Origin: Magnolia sinica
Taxonomy: Eukaryota; Streptophyta; Magnoliopsida; Magnoliales; Magnoliaceae
Direction: 5' to 3'
DNA: 64,000 nt
NCBI RefSeq assembly: GCF_029962835.1
Contig: NC_080573.1
Coordinates: 34,031,001 to 34,095,000 of the forward strand
Positions within the stretch are counted from its first letter, which is position 1; the number at the start of each line of letters is the position of its first letter. Positions 10,601 through 22,420 of the stretch are shown one piece after another. The notes beneath the pieces were generated by a model. That model did no database searches and was not told where the DNA came from. It saw nothing but the letters and a program-made list of their open reading frames with translations. The translations under genes were made by a program, and so were the position numbers.

Positions 10601-12639
10601 TAAGTGTCCAAGATATAGTCGGTATTCTGTAAGTCACATCGAACTACCTTTTCTCTGATCTGCACCATCCATTTTCTTTGTAACATCAAGAAACAGAATT
10701 ACCTAAACAATGGTCAAAATATTCGAATCCAATGGACCACAACAGTTCAACTAATAGATTCCGTAAAATCCCATAATTTGTCATCTTTACACAGTGTGAG
10801 CCATTGATGGCTCGATATGTGTCACTCATAAGATTTTCGAATGAATCCATCATCCATAAACAATTCTAAAAGATTAGATTCGATTTATGATGGGGCCATA
10901 GACTTGATCCAGATGATCGACGATTGATGTTCTATGTTTGGAATCGTAAGCGAACTTTCTGCCTTTAGCACACCATCTTTAGTGTATGTACATGCGACAT
11001 ATTAATTTAGTACAAACTAACATATATGGGGTCTACAGTGATATATAAATGTCATCTAAACTGACCATCATATGTAATGTACGTATATAAAGGCATATCA
11101 TAAAAAAAGTTTTATTAGGTGGATGTACGACCCACGTAGTTCTCAACACCTTCTAACCGTTTATTTCGGTGTGATCAACTATGCGATATATACAATGAAA
11201 ACCATGATATATATCGTCATGTCAACTACGACCCATTAAACATTAACACCATGACCCATATAACATAATAACCACGATACAGAGTTGTGGGCCAAAGACT
11301 TGAGCTTCAAACTGGATATGGTGAGGGCTTTCATTATCACAACTTGATTAAAGTCATCTCTACCTTGCACAATGACAAACATGACCCTTCGTAGATGACA
11401 ACCACGATCCTTCACGTTGTCAATATACGACTCAGGAAAATGATCGTTGTTGACTCTTTCTATTTTTTGTAATCATGATTTTCATGTAAAATGGATTATG
11501 GTTGTTATGATATATGGATCGTGGTTGTCAAAGTTACATGGGTCGTGGTATCGGTTGCTATGGGTCATGATTTTCATGTTTTATAGATCGTTGTTGTCGT
11601 ATTATATGGATCATTGTTGTCATGTTATATGGATCGTGGTTTTCATGTTTTATAGATCGTGGTTGTCATGTTATATAGATCGTTATTGTCATGTTACAAA
11701 ATATCGAGTTCGTTTACTTGGAAGCCAGAATAGGTCATTTCACATCAGCCTGAGATATGGATCATGGTTGTAATGTTGTATAAGTCGTGATTTTCATGAA
11801 ATATGGATCCTGAATGTCATGACTATGGGTCGTGGTTGTCATGTTATATGGTTCGTGGTTGATATGAAGCATCGATCGTAGTTGTCATTTGATATGGATT
11901 CGTGGTTGTCGTGTTTCATGGAACGTGGTTGACGATTTACATGCATTGCGGTTGTCATATTTGTAATGGATCATGGTTATCATCCTTACTGGATCGTTGT
12001 TGACAACCAAGGCACTGAGTAAGGCACAATCGATTAACATGACAACCATGATCCATATATCACGAAAACCATGACCTATGTTATGTACACTATTCCGATC
12101 TTTGGGTTCGTGGTTCATATGCATAAAGGCTCTTGATTATCATCCACGTTGGGTCGTGTTTGTCATGATACATGGGTCCCCACTGTCATTGTATATGGGT
12201 CAGGGTTGTGAGGTTGTATAGGTCGTGGTTGTCATGATACATGGACCCTGACTAGATTGATATGTGGGTCATTGTTGTCATGTTATATGGGTCGTGGTAT
12301 ACGTGAATCATTGGGCGTAGTTGATATGGGTCGTGGCTGTAATATTAAATAAGCCGTGGTCATAGTTGTAATGGATTGTGGTTGTCATCCTTGTTGATTT
12401 GGCATTGACAACCACGACCTAATGAGAAACACGACCTATATAACATTTTAATCACGATCCTTTTGTCATGATAACCACGACCCATTGTTAAGTTCACATT
12501 TTCCTATATGGGTCGTGGTTCAAATGCACAATGGATCGTGGTTAGCATCCATATTGAAAAGTGGTTAACATGCACCAAAGTTCATGAACCAATAAGTATA
12601 TTACAGTTCACATTACATTATCACAAGCAAAAAAAATAA

Positions 12640-13055
12640 GTCATCATCAGCCTCAGCCTCATCCTCAGCCAGCTGGGAGGAAAGTACATCGACGCCGATT
12701 ATGGCCTATTCATTTGCATCTCGAGCATATGGGTGTTCACTTATCTTCTCACTGGGATGTATTCGAACTTTTTGGGTCTCTCATCAGATCTTCTAGTTTC
12801 TAGAGGCTTCATATTCTCACATAAAACCTTCACTTCATTTGAAATGTCCCATTGTATCTTGTTAAGCACTTTGTAAACTGACCGCACGTACACTTCATTT
12901 CTCTTAGATTTACTACATCGGTCATTTCTCATGCGGTCACTTGGAACTCATCTACTGAAATCGCGACACATTATGCCTTTCGCACTTCCAAGTTGCATCG
13001 TCGTACACAACTTTAATTATTAAATCGAATTCAACCGATACAGTCTTTGTAATCT
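12640..13055 (-). pseudogene. Unrecognised coding-like fragment
   Basis: Between motif-filled stretches is a non-repetitive island whose minus strand reads as protein-like sequence in two frames: a VSVEFDLIIKVVYDDATWKC segment (about 12,960-13,050) and then a basic segment with VYKVLNKIQWDISNEVKVLC (12,741-12,932), ending in an Asp/Glu-rich tail near 12,640. A frameshift and stops lie between them. I cannot assign a family. It could be a further exon of the transposon that carries the DUF1985-Ulp1 gene. Confidence 0.35.
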
Positions 13056-13340
13056 TATGGTAATGAAGCACACTGGGTTGTAATCTTATGGTAATGAAGC
13101 ACACTGGATCATGGTTGTCATACACGTTGGGTTATGGTAATGAAGCACATTGGGTCGTAGTTGTATCCAATGCCATATCCCTGACGAGCACGACCCATAA
13201 CAGCTGACAATCATGACCATTGTGGGCTAAGGACGACGATCCATATAACATCACAACCGTGGTCATGACAAGTGGCAACCACGATCCAAATACCATCACA
13301 AACATGATGCCATGGTTGTCTACTATCCAATAGTGGAGGT

Positions 13341-13636
13341 TTGATCAAGGTGTGCCCTACGTTACACTCTCTTTCACGTGACAACCGGAACCCTCGGCTT
13401 CTCGACTCTATTCTTCCTTTACCTTGGCAAATGCCTACAGTTAAAACAAAATAAAATACTAACCTCATAGTGGAAGAGGCTTTAAGACGAGAGAAACGAC
13501 AAGGAGAATCAACGTCGCTCTCTAGCTGTTGGTCCCTAGATCTTCGCTTTTCTAGGAAAACAAAAGAAGAAGAAGAAGAAGAAGAGGTTCTTTCAAAGGT
13601 AAATAAATGCGAAGTTTGCCCCTTTCGAAGCTTGTG
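13341..13636. other. Non-repetitive spacer with a GAA tract
   Basis: No gene is recognised here. It contains a (GAA)n tract at about 13,562-13,586 and a GAGAGAAACGAC-rich stretch. It separates the motif block from the first MITE. Confidence 0.5.
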
Positions 13637-13945
13637 GCGCTGGTGATCGGTGGTCTGTGGGCCCCACTATGATGTATGTGCTTCGTCCATGCCGTTCATC
13701 CACTTTTAAATGTCATTTTATGGCTTGAACCCAAAAACAAGAGTGATATAAATCTCAGGTGGACCACACTGCAAGAAAATTATAATGATTGGATATCCAC
13801 CATTAAAATCCTCTTAAGGCCCACCGTGATTGGATTATCGCTCATTTTTGGACTCCTACCATAAAATGATCTGTAGAAATATATGGGCGGCATGGATGAA
13901 CCACGTACGTGGTGGTGGGGCCCATAGATCGTCGAGCACCAGCCA
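13637..13945. mobile_element. MITE of the GTGGGCCCCACCATGATG family, short copy
   Basis: The left end (GCTGGTGATCGGTGGTCTG then TGGGCCCCAC) is the imperfect reverse complement of the right end (GTGGGGCCCATAGATCG then GAGCACCAGCC). Inside are the family blocks for GTCCAYCCAY, CTCAGGTGGACCACAC and TAAAATGATCT. The copy is shorter than the ~500-bp full form, so it is internally deleted. No protein is encoded; it must be mobilised by another element if at all. Confidence 0.7.
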
Positions 13946-14170
13946 TTGGCCGATGTCCTCAGGAGTAGCCGATCCATCCGTTTCTTGGGGGTTGCAACAA
14001 CACATGACTTATACTTCACTCCGGGACCGTACAAGTCCTGAACTAAGGTTAGGGGTATTTTCATCTGAAACAATCTCCAAAAGCTGTCAGAAGGCCCGTT
14101 TAGGAATATATGGAGTGTTGTAGTGTTCTAAAATTTGCCCAAACTTTGAGGCGAGTATGGTCAATTTCCC
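13946..14170. other. Unassigned spacer
   Basis: No ORF or repeat family is recognised in this short unique stretch between the MITE and the duplicated gene fragment. Confidence 0.4.
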
Positions 14171-15003
14171 TTTATGAATTCAAGAGCACTTTATAAATTC
14201 AAGGTATTTATCGATAGGAAGACAGTGATTAACTTAATCATGTTCTCCTATGCGTCATCGACCCATAAATCAGGCCGATTTACTTATTTAATGGGTCTCC
14301 CTCATCATCCATTTCGTCACGGAGGCCCACCCCAATGGCCGGATTGGCCTATTTTCTACACTCCATTTGTTCTAGCCCACCGGATGATGGATGGTTCAAA
14401 TATCCCACACATTACTAATGAGATAACAATCCATGATGAAATGGACTTATTATAGATTCTAATCACAACCATATGCTCAAGAAATTGATCCATCCTCCTC
14501 GTTGAAAATCTAAAATAAGATTTCCATATGGACGATCGATCAATTACCCACAATGTAATACATCTCTGTGATCACCAACAACAGAACGCCACCACTCTAG
14601 CAACTAGGAAATTATTTCACTGTCTATACATATGGTTGCATTAATCTCTCTTCAAAAATTCTATCGTTGTAACTTCAATTCGAACTCCTCTCCGACAGGC
14701 AACAACAATCCGGTGATCTCCACCACCACAAATCTCCCATTCCGGTCGCAAACCGCTCTTACCGTCGAACTTGGACTTGAGATCGGACTGGTTGAAACTC
14801 TCACTAATGCTCCCAGTCTCTCATTCAATCCAAGAAGAACCACCTTTGATATGTTCCACATATGATCTATTGCGAACCGCTTGTTTACCACCATCGATCT
14901 GACCTTCACAACATCCCTTTCAACCCCAGCTTTAAACCTCACCAAGCTCCACTTCCCACCTTCCCCTCCCATCTCCAACTCCTCCCTATCATCCAAAAAC
15001 ACT
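14171..15003 (-). pseudogene. Duplicated 3' end of the alpha-glucosidase gene
   Basis: About 830 bp are nearly identical to 22,929-23,760, in the same orientation. The minus strand of 14,661-15,002 encodes the last ~112 residues of the GH31 protein, ending GEEFELKLQ, and 14,171-14,660 copies its 3' flank. The TGA stop of the true gene is CGA here, so the frame reads on to an Arg and a new stop. Upstream coding sequence is missing: the match ends at CATCCAAAAACACTTCC, directly joined to a partial MITE. No promoter or start is available. It is a partial segmental copy about 8.7 kb downstream of its source, now separated by MITEs and a copia element. Confidence 0.9.
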
Positions 15004-15009
15004 TCCTTG

Positions 15010-15262
15010 CTTGTTTATTTTTCATCCAACCTGTTCATAAGATCCCAAAGACATGGATGAAGAGAAAACACAAACATCAGCTTGATCCAAAACTTCTGTG
15101 TTCTCCAAGAAATTTTCAATGGTAGAGGTTCAATCAAACTATTTCTTGTGGTGTGGTCCACTTGAGCTTTGTAAATGCTTTATTTTTGGGATAAAGTCCT
15201 AAAATTATTTGTTAAAATGGATGAGCAGATTGGATAAAATAAATAAATAAATGTAGACCCCA
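15010..15262. mobile_element. Right half of a MITE of the same family
   Basis: It starts abruptly with the family block CATCCAACCTGTTCATAAG, continues through AGCTTGATCCAAAACTTCTG and GTGGTGTGGTCCACTTGAG, and ends with GTAGACCCCACAGAG. The left half is missing; in its place stands the alpha-glucosidase 3' fragment. The junction at about 15,005 is therefore a rearrangement breakpoint. Confidence 0.65.
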
Positions 15263-15282
15263 CAGAGTTTACTCAGTAGCTA

Positions 15283-15843
15283 GGACGTGGATTAGCTACT
15301 GACAGGTTGAGTAGTGAGACTCACTACTGAAGTGACGTCACCAAGTTATGTGGGCCCCACTATAATGTATTTGTTGTATCCACACCGTCCATCCATTTTG
15401 AGATATCATTTTAGGGCATGAGCCAAAGAATGAGGGAGATAAAAGTCTGTAGTGGACCCCACCACAAAAAACTGTGGGGAGAGTGATTCCCACTGTTGAA
15501 ACTATCCTAAGGCCCACCATGATGTTAATTTGAAATCCAACTTGTTCAAAAGTTAAAAAAGACATGAAAGAAGGGAAAACACAAATATCAGCTTGATCTA
15601 AAACTTTTATCGCCTTTAGAAGTTTTTAATGGTGAGCGTCACTGTCCTCACTGTTTTCTAAGCTGGGATCCAATGGAGCTTTGGATTTAACTCATTCTTT
15701 GGATATTGCCCTAAAATGATCTCTCCAAATGGATGGATGGCATGAATGCAAAACATACATCATAGTGTGGCCCACGGAACTTGGTGATGTCAGTTCAGTA
15801 GCACTCCCTACTCAACCTGTCAGTAGTTAATTCACGCCCAGTA
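15283..15843. mobile_element. Full-length MITE with ~75-bp terminal inverted repeats
   Basis: The left terminus GTGGATTAGCTACTGACAGG, then TTGAGTAGTGAG and GAAGTGACGTCACCAAG, is matched inverted by the right terminus (ACTTGGTGATGTC, CTACTCAACCTGTCAGTAG, TTAATTCACG). The body is largely self-complementary between its halves. The same termini delimit the short copy at 28,035-28,285 in intron 2 of the alpha-glucosidase gene. Non-coding. Confidence 0.8.
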
Positions 15844-15882
15844 CGCTAAGCACACTTAATCCACTTCCATTGTTTGGCTAGT

Positions 15883-16060
15883 GATGCTAGTCAGTACCTT
15901 GTGGGCCCCACCATGAGTATGTGTTTGATCCATGCTTTCCATCTATTTTAATAGATAATTTTATTACTTGATCCAAAAAATGAGGCATATCTAATTCTCA
16001 AGTGGACCACACCACAAGAAAACAATAGTGATTGAATGCGCACCATTAAAAGCCTTCTCG
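15883..16060. mobile_element. Left part of a MITE, truncated
   Basis: It begins GTCAGTACCTTGTGGGCCCC and contains the GTGGACCACACCACAAGAAA and CACCATTAAAAG blocks, then stops where copia coding sequence begins. The right half is absent, consistent with truncation by the copia element or a later deletion. Confidence 0.6.
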
Positions 16061-17339
16061 CATTTGTCAATGGTTATTGTATTTCACCAATAGTTTTTAG
16101 CCATCGGCATTCGTCGAGGAAACCATCACACGACAGTCGGCTTTGGTCATTTTTTGGGAGTAGAAAGTACTTATGAAAATCACTTCTGAAAAGACTTTAA
16201 TGTTGAATGATGTCCTACATGTGCCTGAAATTAGAAGAAACTTGGTCTTTGGTTCGCTCATCAATAAGGTTGATGTCAAGTTAGTATTTGATTCAGATAT
16301 GCTTTTAATGACTAAGAATAAAACTTTTGTTAGTAAGGGATACTGTAGTGATGGTCTATTCATTGTAAATGTATCCAATGATAATAATAGGAAGATATCC
16401 AGTTCTGTTTATATCGTTGAACCTTTTTATCTATAACATAGTAAATTAAGTCATATGAATGTAGTATCCTTGAAGAAAATGCAAAGATTAGGTTTATTAC
16501 TTAATATATCTAATGAAAAATTCGATAAATGTGAAATATGCATAAAATCAAAATTGATTAGAAAACCCTTTAAATGAGTAGAACGAGTATAGAGGTAGAA
16601 AAATATATTATATAACTTTTACAAATGACTACTCTAGGTACACTAGAGCTATCTGTTAAGGAACAAAGATGAAGCTTTAAATGCTTTTTCTAAGTACAAA
16701 ATTGAAGTTGAAAATCAGTTAAATATAAAAATTAAAATACTTAGAATGGATAAAGGAAGTGAGTATGAATCTTCTCAATTTAGAGAATTACGTGAAAAAA
16801 GTGGAATAGTTCACGAAACTACAGCTCTTTATACACCAGAACATAATGAAATAACAGAATGTAAGAATAGAACTCTAAAAGAGATAATGAATGAGGCTTA
16901 CCCTCAAATATGTGGGGAGAAGCAATTATGTCTGCTTGTTATATCTTAAGTAGGACTCCTTCTAAGTCTTCTGAACAAACACCTTACGAACATTGGAAGA
17001 ATCATGTTCCTAATTATAAATATATTAAAGTGTGGAGGTGTCTTGATAAAGTAGGATTGCTTGAAATTAAGAAAAGAAAGTTGGGCCCTAAAACGATCGA
17101 CTGTGTATTTATAGAAAACGCACAAAACAATCCAGCTTACAGGTTTCTAGTTTTAAAGATTAAGGATAATATTCTATATCCTAATACAATTATAGAAGCT
17201 AGGGATGCAGAGTTCTTTAAGAACGTTTTCCATATGAAATTTAAGTCTATATGAATAGAGGAAGTTAATGAATTAGATATCGCGTATACAAGTAAAAGTA
17301 CTTACGAGAAAGTAGTAGAAGAGATATAACTAAAAAAAA

Positions 17340-19020
17340 TGTAAATGCTAAAATGATTAAAGCACACTTTTGTTGTCAAATTTTGTATAGTAAAAACAAC
17401 TTGGCAAGAGATCTTCAAGACCGGTCTAAGATCAAGAAAAGATTAAGCTCAAGATCAAGAGAAGATTAAACTTAAGACTGATACATTCTCAAGAGAAGAT
17501 CAAGCTAAAAATCAACTGATATTCAAGTATAAGATCAAGCTCAAGAGTAAAGATGAAGTCCATAATCAAGTTCAAGACAAAAAAGTTCAAATATTTCATA
17601 TATCTCTGGTAATATAAAACCCTAGAAAGGCCTTAGGATTAGGTACTTTCAAATTTTATTTTAAATGAGTTTTTATACTTGTGTTTACTTAGAATTTGAC
17701 TAGCCTAAGGTTTGGTTCGACTACTTTGAGTTTTCTCGGTCAGTTTAAGTTCAAGTTAAAGCAAAATCATTTTTTGGTTGCAAATTTGACTGGTCGAATT
17801 TTTGGTTCAACTAGTTGAAGCTTAACCTTCGACTAACCTGAGATAATTCAACTTGAAGTCCATCAACAAACAACTTTTCGGATTTTCGTATCTTCGACCA
17901 GTCGGGGACCAAATTCGACTAGTTGAACAGAGCTCTTCAACTAGTCGAACTGGTCCTCGAGCTAGTCGAAGTTTGGATAGATCTTATCCCATGCAATATG
18001 AAATCCCTTGAACTGAATCCGGTCTTCTTCAACTAATTGAAGACTGCCTAGGGCTAGTTGAAGATTTAACTTATTTGCCTATAAATTGAGTTTCTCTCTT
18101 AATTTGAAATATTTATTATTATTATTATTAAAATCCTTCTGCAAGAGAGAGAGAAGCTCAAGGTATTAGCAATCTATTTGAACGGTATTTATAAATTTTA
18201 TTTATAGCTTTTGTTTAATTTTCTTAATCTTAGATATTTCTATTCTGATTCTAAAGAGAGTAAACTATACCCTTCTTTTGAGATTTAAGAAAATTAACTC
18301 AAGTAGCCATTAGTTTGAACTTAATTAAAATCAATAGAACCCTGGATCATTTTCTATCTGACTAAACATTGAACAATCGACATTTAAGAAAGCAGTTCTT
18401 CGGCTATAGCTTCTGATACATCTTCTACAGTGAAGATAAATATACATTCTTATTCTTTATTTGGTATTTCTGAGATAGCCATAAAATCTCAGTGTATGTT
18501 TTGCCAAAGTTAGCTTGAAAATCTCAGTGAGGGGTTTGATTGTGATAGCCTAGTAAAATCACAAGAATTGTATCAAGTTTTAAGGTGACCCTGGGAAAAA
18601 CCTTTTCATAGTGAAAGACAAAATTACGTGGAGAGTAATTTTGGGAATGAAGTAGGTGTGGTTGTTTTAGAACAATTGTTGACACACCGAACCACTATAA
18701 TTCTCCGTGTTATGTGGTGAATGATTTTACTTTTTATGTGGTGAGTGGTTGTAATTTATTTTCAGTTAAAGTGGTGGATGTTGTAATATTTACTTTTATT
18801 TACTCTTGCAAAAGTTTGAGGTTTTAATTTTAAATAAATTCGTGAAATAAGGTTGTCCTGCCCAAAACTTTAGGTGAAGGTTGTCCTACGAATTATTTGG
18901 AATCAACGTTTTAATACTAAAGTAATTGAGATGTCTGATTTATTTATATATTCAGCACTTATTTCAATTATTTGGCATATTCCTATTCACCCCCCCTCTA
19001 GGACTTCTTAAACTCTCATT
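17340..19020 (+). mobile_element. Solo LTR inserted between integrase and RT of the copia element
   Basis: The copia frame breaks near 17,330 (after a VVEEI-type segment) and resumes near 19,020 with LDLEEKLTSEIVFS. The DNA between matches, on the plus strand, the LTR at 2,988-5,049: a TTGTCAAATTTTG start region, TCGACTAGTCGA dyads (17,700-18,060), AGAGAGAGAGAAGCTCAAGG, AACCACTATAATTC, two GGTTGTCCT blocks and the end CCTATTCACCCCCCCTCTAG. No domains are encoded. A clear 5-bp target duplication could not be read because both edges are A/T runs. Confidence 0.75.
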
Positions 19021-21179
19021 TTTAAAAAAGTACTAGATTTAGAAGAGAAACTAACCTCTGAGATAGTTTTTTCACAATCTTAGTGGAAGATGATCCTACA
19101 ACTTATACATAAGCGATTAACTCTCTAGATACAACCTTTTGGAAAGAAAAAATAAATGATGAGTTGAAATCTATTATATCTAATAATACTTGAGAAATTA
19201 TAGGCCTACCACCTGAAAACAAACCAATAAACTGTAAATGAGTGTTTAGAGAGAAATTAAAATCAGATGGAACTATTGATTAGTTTACAGCTAGATTGGT
19301 AATAAAAGGCTTTAAACAAAAATAAGTAATAAATTATTTTGATACCTATTCCCTTATAACTAGGATTACAACTATCAGGGTCTTAATAGCGATAGCTTCC
19401 ATATATAAACTAGTGGTACACCAGATGGACGTTAAAACAACTTTCCTAAATGGAGATTTAGAAGAAGAAATATATATGGAGCAACCTAAGGGTTATAAGA
19501 TATCAAGTTAAAAAATAAAGTATTTAAATTAATTAAATCATTATATGGTCTAAAACAGACTCCTTAACAATGGCATGAAAAATTTTATGGTGTTTTGAAA
19601 TCAAATGATTATCATATAAATGATGTAAATAGATGTATATATAGTAAAATTTCTAGAAATGATTGTGTTATTATATGCTTTTATGTTAATGACATGCTTA
19701 TTTTTTAAACTAATATTAAATTAATTATTATGACTAAGAAATTCTTGTCATCTAAATTTGACATGAAAGACTTAAGAGAGACTAGTGTAATCTTGGGTAT
19801 TGAAGTAACAAGGAAAAATGGTGTTACTTTGTTATCACAATCTCATTACGTTGAGAAGTTACTGAGAAAGTTTAATCATTTTGACTGTTTATCTGTCAGT
19901 ACACGTTATGATTACAGTATGACTCTCATGAGAAATACAACTAGTAGTATGTCTCAATTGAAATATTCCAAAATAATTGGTAGCCTCATATATCTAACAA
20001 ACTGCACTAGACTAGACATATCTTTCACAGTAGGAAGGCTAAGTACATATACACATAACCCTGAAAAAGAGCATTAGAATGTCTTGTCTAGGATTTTGCG
20101 ATACCTAAAAGGCAGTATGGCTTATGGTTTACATTATAATGGTTATCTTGTTGTATTAGAAAGATACAGTAATGCTAACTGAATCATTGATTTAGATAAG
20201 ACAAAATTCACTAGTGGATATGTCTTCACTTTGGGTGGAGGAGCACTCTCTTGGAAATCTATCAAGCAAACATGTATCGCTCAGTCAACTATGAAATCCG
20301 AGTTTATTGCCTTAAAAAAGGCTGGATCAGAAGTCGAGTGACTTAGAAATCTCTCAGCTGATATACCATTATGGGCAAAGCCTGTATTGGTCGTGTCTAT
20401 TCATTGTGATTGTCAAGCAGTTATTGTAAAAATAAAGAGTAAAATATATAATGGAAAGAGAAGGCATATTAAACTCAGACACAACATAGTGAAACACATG
20501 TTGCATGATGGAGTCATATCTATTGACTTAGTGAGGTCAGAAAATAATCTTGCAGATCATCTGACTAAAGGACTATCTAAAAGATTAGTCAATGATACAT
20601 CAAAGGGAATGAGACTAAGCCTAATATATGAACTGTCAGTGTCGATAACCCGACATATACAAGTGAAGATCCCATGAGATAGGTTTAATAGGTAAACAAC
20701 GAGACACGAGGTAGACGATTGCACTGAGATATATGAGTCACTTATATGGCGTACAGTGTGAGCAACATCATATAAGGATGAGTTTTTTAGAACTCTTAAT
20801 GAATCCATAGCCATATATTTTATGGTGTATATAGTTGTTACATACACTTGATGGAATTCACCTATATGGGTGTGGAGGTGGAGGCCGCTTCCTATGAGAA
20901 TTTAGGCAAATTCTCTAAAGCACTCATGAAATCCAGGTAATAGTGTATGGTCGAAAAGCAATGAACTGTAAAATCACTTGCAGAGGAAAAGTTGTGTGAG
21001 CGACATATACTTGCGATTTACATTAAAAGGACTCAGATTCAAGACTATGGTGTCACCTAATTCCTATAGACTTATCTTGCTTACTCTAATGTCGATTCAA
21101 GTTTATGGTAACACTGATACCATTGAACAACTATTACGCTTTAATTCGAAAGGTTTTTATTTTGAAACATGTGAGGAAT

Positions 21180-22123
21180 TGTTGTATTTTGTTTCAAAAT
21201 TAATATTAAAATTAGAATTTCAAATATTTCGATTTCTCTCCATATTTGAAATTTCTATTAATTTTGAGTTGTGGGTTTTGTCTCACATCGAATTTAACAA
21301 AGAAAAATATCTTGTATATAAGATAAGCCTTTTGCCTTAGGGCATGAGCCTCATTCAAGGGGCATGTGATTTTGGTCTTTAGCCGGGGGGGGGGGGGTAT
21401 CTTAAATTTATGCCATTGACCACACACACACACGCGCGTCGATCCGAGCCGAGTCCGAGTACGTGTTTGTGTGCACGTGTGTGTACGCATGCGTGACATG
21501 ACGGGACGGGACGGGATGGGCTGGGCGTGGGTGAGGGTGCGGGTGTACTCGCGTGCGCGCGTGTGTATGGGTACTTGCGGGACTTTATTTGCAAGAGTGT
21601 ACTCGCATTTATGCCTTTTCATTTTAAACTAGAGAGATGCAACTATCGATTGGTCGCACCTGTTGGGTTTAAACCCAATGGACCTAACCATTTCTAAAGG
21701 GTGCTTAATGCACTACTTCGAAAACTACAAAAGGACTTCTGCTCCAATTTCAAAGAACGAACAAATCATTTTATTCTCCTCTTTTAAAAACTCTCTCTGT
21801 TCTTCTGGTTCCTATTTAAGAATTTTTGCTGAGTTTGTTGCTGAGTCAACTTAACACTTTCGGGTTAAACTGCAAGTGGTTCGAGCCCGCTTACAGTGAG
21901 TGCACCACTTGGACCAGGTCATAGTCGTTGTATCCTGGAGGTCGATTGCTCTAGAAACCTGTTACACTTGAGACGCTGTCCAAGAAGAGTAAATTCGATT
22001 TTAAGCCGAGTGACTCACGTCACGCCTCGACTCAATTCAATAAGTCTTCTTTCTTAAAATTTATTTTCTTTTTTAGTTCTCGATTTTTTAATAGTTTATT
22101 TAATTAAACCAAATATTCCAACA
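21180..22123 (+). mobile_element. 3' LTR of the copia element
   Basis: It starts TGTTGTATTTTGTTTC directly after a GTGAGGAAT purine-rich tract and ends ATTCCAACA, giving the TGTTG...CAACA termini also seen in the LTRs at 30,320 and 38,474. At about 944 bp it is longer than those (595 and 564 bp), mainly because of a simple-sequence expansion at 21,385-21,590. The block CTGTTACACTTGAGACGCTG and the CATAGTCGTTGTATCCTGGAG block match the other two LTRs. Confidence 0.85.
21385..21600. repeat. Poly-G, CA and alternating CG/TG tract within the LTR
   Basis: A run of a dozen G is followed by a (CA)n run, then GCGCG and GTGTGTG alternations, GACGGGACGGGACGGGATGG, and CGCGTGCGCGCGTGTGTATG. Long alternating purine-pyrimidine DNA of this kind can adopt Z-form, and G-runs can form quadruplexes. 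Predicted ORFs across it are artefacts of composition. Confidence 0.8.
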
Positions 22124-22420
22124 TTAGATGTACATTGTCCAATCTAAGATATAAGCCTAAAAAACAAGGCAGATCCAAAGCTCCAGTGGACCATGATATA
22201 GGAAACAATAGGGATTGGATGTTACCATTGAAAAATTCATGGGCCAGGGAAGGTCTGATCAAGCTGATAATTGTTATTTTCCCTTCATGGAAGTCGATCG
22301 ATGTAATATTATGAACGTTTAGATGGCACCTCATTTTTTGGAATTAGGATGGTGTGGATCTAACACATGCACATATAGATATAACCGTCCAAATGGCCCA
22401 CCCATGGTGGATAGAGCATA
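22124..22420. mobile_element. Degenerate MITE remnant
   Basis: Family blocks CAGATCCAAAGCTCCAGTGGACC, GGAAACAATAGGGATTGGATG and ATCAAGCTGATAATTG are recognisable directly after the copia LTR, suggesting that the copia element landed in or next to a MITE. The ends are unclear. Confidence 0.5.

Larger units (their letters stand above)
993..13340. repeat. Block of ~23-bp interspersed motif in both orientations
   Basis: A degenerate unit close to TATATGGATCGTGGTTGTCATGT, or its reverse complement, recurs many dozens of times at about 993-2,700, 6,530-8,040, 9,580-10,290 and 11,210-13,330. At 11,590-11,700 four copies follow at an exact 23-bp period; elsewhere copies are spaced and flip orientation. 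The motif fills the introns and flanks of the decayed Ulp1 gene but is absent from its recognisable exons and from the LTR at 2,988-5,049. Predicted small ORFs here are read-throughs of the repeat. Motif-rich subterminal DNA in both orientations is known from CACTA transposons, but no CACTA or other termini were found, so the class is open. Confidence 0.8.
16100..22123 (+). mobile_element. Dead Ty1/copia retrotransposon, 5'-truncated
   Basis: Copia domains appear in order on the plus strand. GAG-pre-integrase (16,173-16,560) includes TLMLNDVLHVPEIRRNLV. The integrase core (16,640-17,254) includes MDKGSEYESSQFRELREKSG and TPYEHWKN. Reverse transcriptase (19,080-20,077) includes HQMDVKTTFLNGDLEEEIY, and RNase H (20,090-20,600) ends [20 protein letters not shown]. 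Many stops and frameshifts are present, and the RT catalytic YVDD reads YVND. Gag, the protease and a 5' LTR are missing. The 3' LTR is 21,180-22,123. An LTR of another family is inserted at about 17,340-19,020. The element belongs to the same family as the one at 30,320-39,037, sharing RNase H end, 3' leader and LTR. Confidence 0.9.

Noticed and set aside
21212..21622. 136-aa ORF with Thr/Arg/His-rich sequence
   Set aside because: It is produced by the alternating GT/CG tract in the copia LTR and has no domain resemblance.
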